In this document: positions 9,253 through 13,098 of the stretch, piece by piece
How the letters are laid out: each line of letters opens with the position of its first letter
How positions within the stretch are numbered: the stretch's first letter is position 1
Origin: Hymenochaete sp. R1
Lineage: Eukaryota; Basidiomycota; Agaricomycetes; Hymenochaetales; Hymenochaetaceae
Reading direction: 5' to 3'
DNA length: 13,098 nt
Assembly: GCA_019400425.1 (NCBI GenBank)
Contig: JAFREE010000315.1
Span: forward strand, 1-13,098
Translations under genes and position numbers: made by a program
Notes under the pieces: generated by a model
The model's database searches: none
The model's input: the letters and a program-made list of their open reading frames with translations, nothing else
What the model was told of the DNA's origin: nothing

Positions 9253-11062
9253 CTATGGTTCTTTCTGCTCGTAAAAATGAGCAAAAATATCCTTAACGTG
9301 CGTCATAGTCATGTTGAATACAGGATGCATAGCGTTCTACGTATCAAATAGGGAGAAAAGACGACAAATTCCCGTCAGATAGGTACGAGCTGATGTACAA
9401 ATTAAATGCTCACAACGCGGTCAACTGAAGTTCCGGCATATATTGAGCCCTCTCGCTCTTCCACCCACGAACAAGCATGAGTAAAGGCAAGTCTGCGCAT
9501 TTCATCTGAAGAATCGCCCTCTATTAAACGCAATTGGATGTTGCAGTTTAATGGGATATCTAGATGTACATACGTTCAAGGGACTTCCATGATGCGAGTA
9601 GCTCCTCACGGGAGGTGGCGGACGTTCTTACTTGATGCTGAGCTGTTGCAAGTCCCGAAAGAGAATATAGGGTATGATACGCGTCTGCTGGTCTGTTCAC
9701 ATTGAAAGTTTGTGAGCTCTAATGAATTCCTTTCAATCAATCCACGCACTTTGGCGGCTTGTCTCTTAGTCCACCTAGCGGGTGCTGTCCAGCATATAAC
9801 AAGTATTCTTGTAACCCTATCCGGTCAAAGAGATCCTCGTGCTCGTCTAATATATCGCATAAGCAGCAGCAGCTATTAAAAAAGACTGGAGTTAGTTAAG
9901 CATTCATTCACCTTCGATGTCCGTCCACTGGCCATCACTATCTGCATCTTCAGGAGTTACTTCTGGTATTTTCGCAGGTAGATGGTGTTCGGTCACGCCC
10001 AAGGATCGCAGTAGCGGGAAACAGCCGGCGACCCACCACGAGTAACACGCGTCGACAAGTTTATTCGATCTCCCTCTGAACCCACCCAACTCTACTTTCG
10101 ATCCTTGCATATACGTCAGCCATCTCGTTAGGTTTTTCAGATTGATCTCCGGCTTTGACGTTTTTCGATCAATGAATGGTTTGAGAAGGACCCAGCTCGC
10201 AAGTGCACAGAAAGTATATCCTCCGTGAGCCTCACCCAAGGGAGGTCGAGGAGATTCGAGTAAGGTGTCGAGTGAAGGAGTGGAAGAATAGAACGGCTGA
10301 CTGGCACTCGCGAAGCCACCTTCGTATGTCTGTAGGGAGGCGATAAACTCCGGAGTGCCGGCTATAAGCTCAGATGTGAGGATGTTCAAGAAGTACGCGA
10401 CGCAGAGGAGACAGTAGACGCCACGGACGTCAACTTCAGAATCTTCTGAAACGAGGAACGACCCGTCAGGTTGCTTTAGGGAGAGAAAGAAAGAGTAGAC
10501 CTTGTCGCTGTTGCAAGAGTTTATCACCATATGTTCAGACACTGAGCGGCAATGAGGCGTACCGGTCAATCTGGTCCCATCCGCCTCCTTCGCCAGGTCG
10601 TCCGACAGATGCAAGAGCTGATACGGCTGCATACGTCGGTAATAGGTGGGGATTTTGACCCGGGCCACCTCCGAATCCCCCCTTCGGATGCTGACATGCC
10701 ATAATCGTATCTATACACCTTTCAAAGTCTCAGATCGTTTATTAACTACTTCGAGTAAACTATTGATCTGCTCACCTCTGTTTATTCTGAGGATCCAACG
10801 CAGCCCCTAGCGTGTAAAAGCCTTGGATCGTCCAGAAGTGAAGCCATGGCTGGCTCGCATCCTGACTCATGAATCTCGCTGGAAATCCTTGGCTGAAATT
10901 GCGAACTAGCCATTGTAAATGAAGATTCCGCTGCAAGAACGGCTTGGGTACGTCCGAGCCGGAAGAATGTGGGTAGTGCTCCTTCAGGATCGCTTCCGTG
11001 TGCAGCTGTTCCTTCGATGTCAGCGTTGGATATCCGTCCGTCTTAAAAGGTGAAAAGGACAT
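9253..11062 (-). CDS. RAM1: RAM1, protein farnesyltransferase beta subunit (7 exons)
   Basis: Exons (minus strand): 11062-10776, 10718-10563, 10507-9912, 9846-9750, 9692-9574, 9520-9414, 9336-9253; 481 aa. With the alpha subunit RAM2, this cytosolic enzyme attaches farnesyl to the cysteine of CaaX proteins such as Ras and, in basidiomycetes, mating pheromones. The alpha/alpha-barrel repeats appear as MACQHPKGGFGGGPGQ, SLKQPDGSFLVSEDSEVDVR (ending R176), EAHGGYTF (240-247) and GGFRGRSNKLVDACYSWW. The zinc ligands are D300, C302 and H385 (AYHTLYSLSGL). The QYPLVY-like C-terminal part reads as DRVNAMHPVFNMT. A roughly 20-residue insertion relative to the human enzyme precedes EAHGG. ATG 11062 is the first in-frame ATG. 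Intron 3 (9911-9847) contains a competing upstream acceptor that would truncate the protein before H385. Confidence 0.95.
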
Positions 11063-11480
11063 GGTCGTGGACGAATGAAGGAATGCACATGGCAATGGAA
11101 GAGACGTGAAGCTAACATTCCTGGGTGCGAAACAGGCAGAGCTTCCTTGTGCTTATTTCTTGTAAACGCCGATTATTACGTAATGTTTGAATGCTCTTGT
11201 CGCGGTTTGAATGAATTACTAGTACTATCATGCGCCCCCTTCTTAACCAATTTCCCCCCCTTGCCTCCCACTCCTTCCTCAATCGACCAATCCCTCCAGT
11301 TTTTTGCCAGAGCCTTCTTCAATTGCATATTTAGTCTATGAAAAAAAATAAGATTTTTTCGTTAGAGAAAATATTGAGTAAATTGGCGGGGGGAAAATGG
11401 GGGGGAGTTTAACCAATGGGTCACACCGGGTCACAGCGGAGATTTGAGGGAACAGCTTAAAGTTGCAGTACGCGACGAAG
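11063..11480. promoter_or_regulatory. RAM1 upstream region grading into repeat-rich DNA
   Basis: The first 200-odd bases are the presumed RAM1 promoter and 5' UTR, with pyrimidine-rich patches on the plus strand near 11235-11300. From 11340 the composition changes to an A8 run, a T6 run and then G6 and G7 runs (11388-11405). A short direct repeat of GGTCACA follows (11419-11436). This looks like intergenic or mobile-element DNA, and I see no gene. Confidence 0.5.
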
Positions 11481-11556
11481 TATAATGGGGTAGTTAGGTA
11501 TTTAATGCAAAACCAAAACATGTGCACAAACGTCAAAAACGCGAGCAAAACCAAAC
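11481..11556 (-). repeat. Dispersed repeat, right copy (inverted relative to 1-76)
   Basis: Reverse complement of 1-76 with four mismatches in 76 positions and no gaps. Several of the differences are C/T transitions, consistent with moderate age. Sequence beyond 11556 may belong to the same element, but its partner lies outside the window. Similarity ends sharply at 11481 (TATAATGGGGT), which is likely either an element end or the edge of a truncated copy. Confidence 0.85.
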
Positions 11557-11575
11557 CGAAGTGAGCAAAACCAAA
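11507..11575 (+). repeat. Three copies of the word GCAAAACCAAA
   Basis: Identical 11-mers occur at 11507-11517, 11545-11555 and 11565-11575; the last two are 20 bp apart inside an imperfect tandem unit. The reverse complement also occurs at 2-12 in the left repeat copy. They look like sub-repeats of the dispersed element. Confidence 0.7.
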
Positions 11576-11600
11576 ACACAAAATGCAAAAAATAGCGATA

Positions 11601-11612
11601 GCCGATATCGGC
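11601..11612. repeat. 12-bp perfect palindrome GCCGATATCGGC
   Basis: Perfect dyad with no spacer, the first of four palindromes between the repeat and the remodeller pseudogene. The function is unknown. Confidence 0.7.
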
Positions 11613-11663
11613 AAGAGTGAACGCTTACCGAATTTGGAACTTGCGGACCTTTTCTTAGAGCCC

Positions 11664-11673
11664 CCATATATGG
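11664..11673. repeat. 10-bp palindrome CCATATATGG (CArG-like)
   Basis: This matches the CC(A/T)6GG consensus of MADS-box factors such as SRF and Mcm1. With no gene start properly placed downstream, a regulatory role is unsupported. Confidence 0.5.
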
Positions 11674-11675
11674 TA

Positions 11676-11688
11676 GTCACGGCGTGAC
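11676..11688. repeat. 13-bp inverted repeat GTCACG-G-CGTGAC
   Basis: Perfect 6-bp arms around a single G, starting three bases after the CCATATATGG palindrome. Confidence 0.65.
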
Positions 11689-11735
11689 TTTTATATGAGT
11701 TTCATGATTGTCGCGTCGATTGCCAATGCATACAT

Positions 11736-11764
11736 GACGCAGTCCGACAGTGTCGGACTGCGTC
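11736..11764. repeat. 29-bp perfect inverted repeat (14-bp arms, 1-nt centre)
   Basis: The left arm GACGCAGTCCGACA is followed by G and then its exact reverse complement. The arms are GC-rich, so either strand could form a stable hairpin. It ends about 40 bp before the first recognisable remodeller-derived sequence and could mark a mobile-element end. No CTRR terminus typical of a Helitron follows the hairpin. Confidence 0.85.
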
Positions 11765-11803
11765 TTCCTTTCACCGCTCTTAGTCCGCTCTTCCTTCCTC
11801 CCC

Positions 11804-13098
11804 GCTGACCAACGTCTTGAAATGCGCGCACGACCGAACAACTTGAAACAAAACATCTCGAACGGCTCGCGACTATTTGCAGTCACGGAAAGGAAGTTCA
11901 GGCTGTGAATCGCAGCAGGATAAGATTCTTAAGCTCGGACGCTCTGTACAGTCTCTGCGTGCCTTCATTGAAAAAGAAGAGGCGAAGCGTATCGAGAGGA
12001 CCTCGAAGGAACGTCTAAAGGCACTTAAGGCCGACGATGAAGAAGCGTATATGAAGCTCATCGACATTGCCAAGGATACAGGTATCACTCGTTTTCTACT
12101 CCAGACCGATTCATAGTACCTGGATTCGCTCGCGCAAGCCGTTGTTGCGCGACGATAGCTATGGTATTCCAATGGTCAGTAGTAACAATATCGAGGAAGG
12201 GTCAGCGGATGAAACAACATTTGGGGTGCAAAAGATGGTGGACCCAGAGGGGAAGTCAAAGATCGACTACTATGCGGTAGTGCATAAGATTGAGGAGAAG
12301 TCCTCCAAGCAGCCCAGCATCCCGGTTGGCGGAACGTTGAAGGAGTATCGGATTAAGGGTCTCCAGTGGGCGGTCAGTCTGTATAACAACAGGCTAAACG
12401 GTATCCTCGCCGACGAGATGGTAAGATTTTCAAACAATCCGTCTTAGATATTCTCATTGATCTTTTCTCTCTACAGGGTCTCGGGAAAACAATCCAAACC
12501 ATCTCTTTGATTACTTTCCTTATCAAGGTCAAGCGTCAGCGTGGACCCTTCCTCGTCATTGTCCCTCCCTCGACTATGACGAATTGGACAGGCGAGTTCG
12601 CGAAGTGGGCCCCCAGCGTACGAACGATTTCGGTAATCCCACGCAGCGTCGGGGGCTTCAGAACGAGATTCGAAGTGGTCAGTTCCATGTGTTGCTGACA
12701 ACCTACGAAAACATCGATCGGCCGATTCTGCATTAGATTAAGTGGCTCCATATGATTACCAGTGCGCTTTGATTCCTACTTTAATACGTAGATTCTTTTT
12801 ACTCGCTGATAGCATAGATGAGGGTCATCGTATGAAGAACACACAGGGCAAATTGTCTCAGACTCTTTCTCAATTTTACCATTCCCGATATCGCCTCATC
12901 TTAACAGGTACCCCGCTTCAAAATAACCTTCCGGAGCTCTGGGCTCTCCTTAACTTCGCCCTACCCAAGATCTTCAACTCAGTCAACTCGTTCGATGAGT
13001 GATTTGACACTCCTTTCGCCAACTCGGGAAGTAGCGACAAAATCGAGCTGAATGAAGAAGAGGCGCTGCTTATCATACGCCGTCTGCGCAAGGTGCTG
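11804..13098 (+). pseudogene. SNF2/STH1: Decayed SNF2/STH1-type chromatin-remodelling ATPase (partial)
   Basis: Fragments in several plus-strand frames reconstruct the middle of a SWI/SNF-RSC ATPase. The HSA region reads ETKHLERLATICSHGKEV, then [18 protein letters not shown]. The helicase core follows with [18 protein letters not shown], the Walker [58 protein letters not shown] and IELNEEEALLIIRRL. Damage includes frameshifts near 11834, 11913, 12145 and 12632, and stops at 12114-12116, 12734-12736 and 13000-13002 (where family members have the Trp of DEW). A second intron near 12770-12820 is degraded. The GT-AG intron at 12421-12476 is intact, so the copy was made from DNA. It has no N-terminal start and runs off the window, so the HSA and bromodomain ends cannot be judged. 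A functional paralogue is expected elsewhere in the genome. Confidence 0.92.

Noticed and set aside
9630..9631. Strong-looking GTAAGA donor in RAM1 after SGLATAQHQ
   Set aside because: No acceptor downstream gives the right phase, whereas reading through to the GTATGT donor at 9573 gives an in-frame, family-like sequence.
9904..10668. Treating the long minus-strand frame as a complete farnesyltransferase-like protein
   Set aside because: Its first 40 or so residues are out of frame with the real exon (which encodes MACQHPKGGFGGG) and its last residues read into an intron; the spliced model restores both ends.
11736..11764. Hairpin as a Helitron 3' end
   Set aside because: No CTRR terminus follows within about 15 nt on either strand.
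1..13098. CRISPR arrays, bacterial defence systems or prophage genes
   Set aside because: No regularly spaced repeats and no prokaryotic genes; all recognised genes are eukaryotic nuclear genes with spliceosomal introns.

Overview
The window looks like nuclear DNA from a basidiomycete fungus, probably an agaricomycete. The protein genes are cut by many short (about 50-85 nt) GT-AG introns. The conserved proteins are eukaryotic housekeeping factors, the tRNA gene carries a nuclear-type intron after anticodon position 37, and genes lie close together on both strands with no bacterial-style operons. Gene models were assembled by hand by choosing splice sites that restore family motifs and keep the frame; all three multi-exon models close exactly (1012, 685 and 481 codons).

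Layout. 1-76 is one copy of a dispersed repeat, inverted and 72/76 identical to 11481-11556. 554-664 (-) is an intron-containing tRNA-Ser(CGA). 769-4300 (-) is PMS1, the MutL-alpha mismatch-repair endonuclease subunit, in nine exons. A 662-bp divergent spacer with an ACGCGT box separates it from an unrecognised single-exon coiled-coil protein at 4963-5964 (+). 6477-8853 (+) is BRF1, the TFIIB-like subunit of TFIIIB, in six exons. It converges on RAM1 (farnesyltransferase beta), 11062-9253 (-), in seven exons.

From about 11340 the character changes to accessory DNA: homopolymer runs, the second repeat copy, a short repeated word and a cluster of perfect palindromes. This leads into a decayed SNF2/STH1-type chromatin-remodeller copy (11804 to the window end). 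It has frameshifts and stop codons but keeps one clean intron, so it arose by DNA-level duplication rather than retrotransposition.

The genes share no pathway that I can see: DNA repair, Pol III transcription, protein prenylation and a remnant remodeller. The only functional link is that the tRNA would be transcribed by the Pol III machinery that BRF1 recruits. I found no convincing novel multi-gene system. The points most worth checking are the remodeller pseudogene with its palindrome-rich border, competing 3' splice sites in RAM1, a possible 39-nt intron in PMS1, the split start of BRF1, and the orphan coiled-coil gene.
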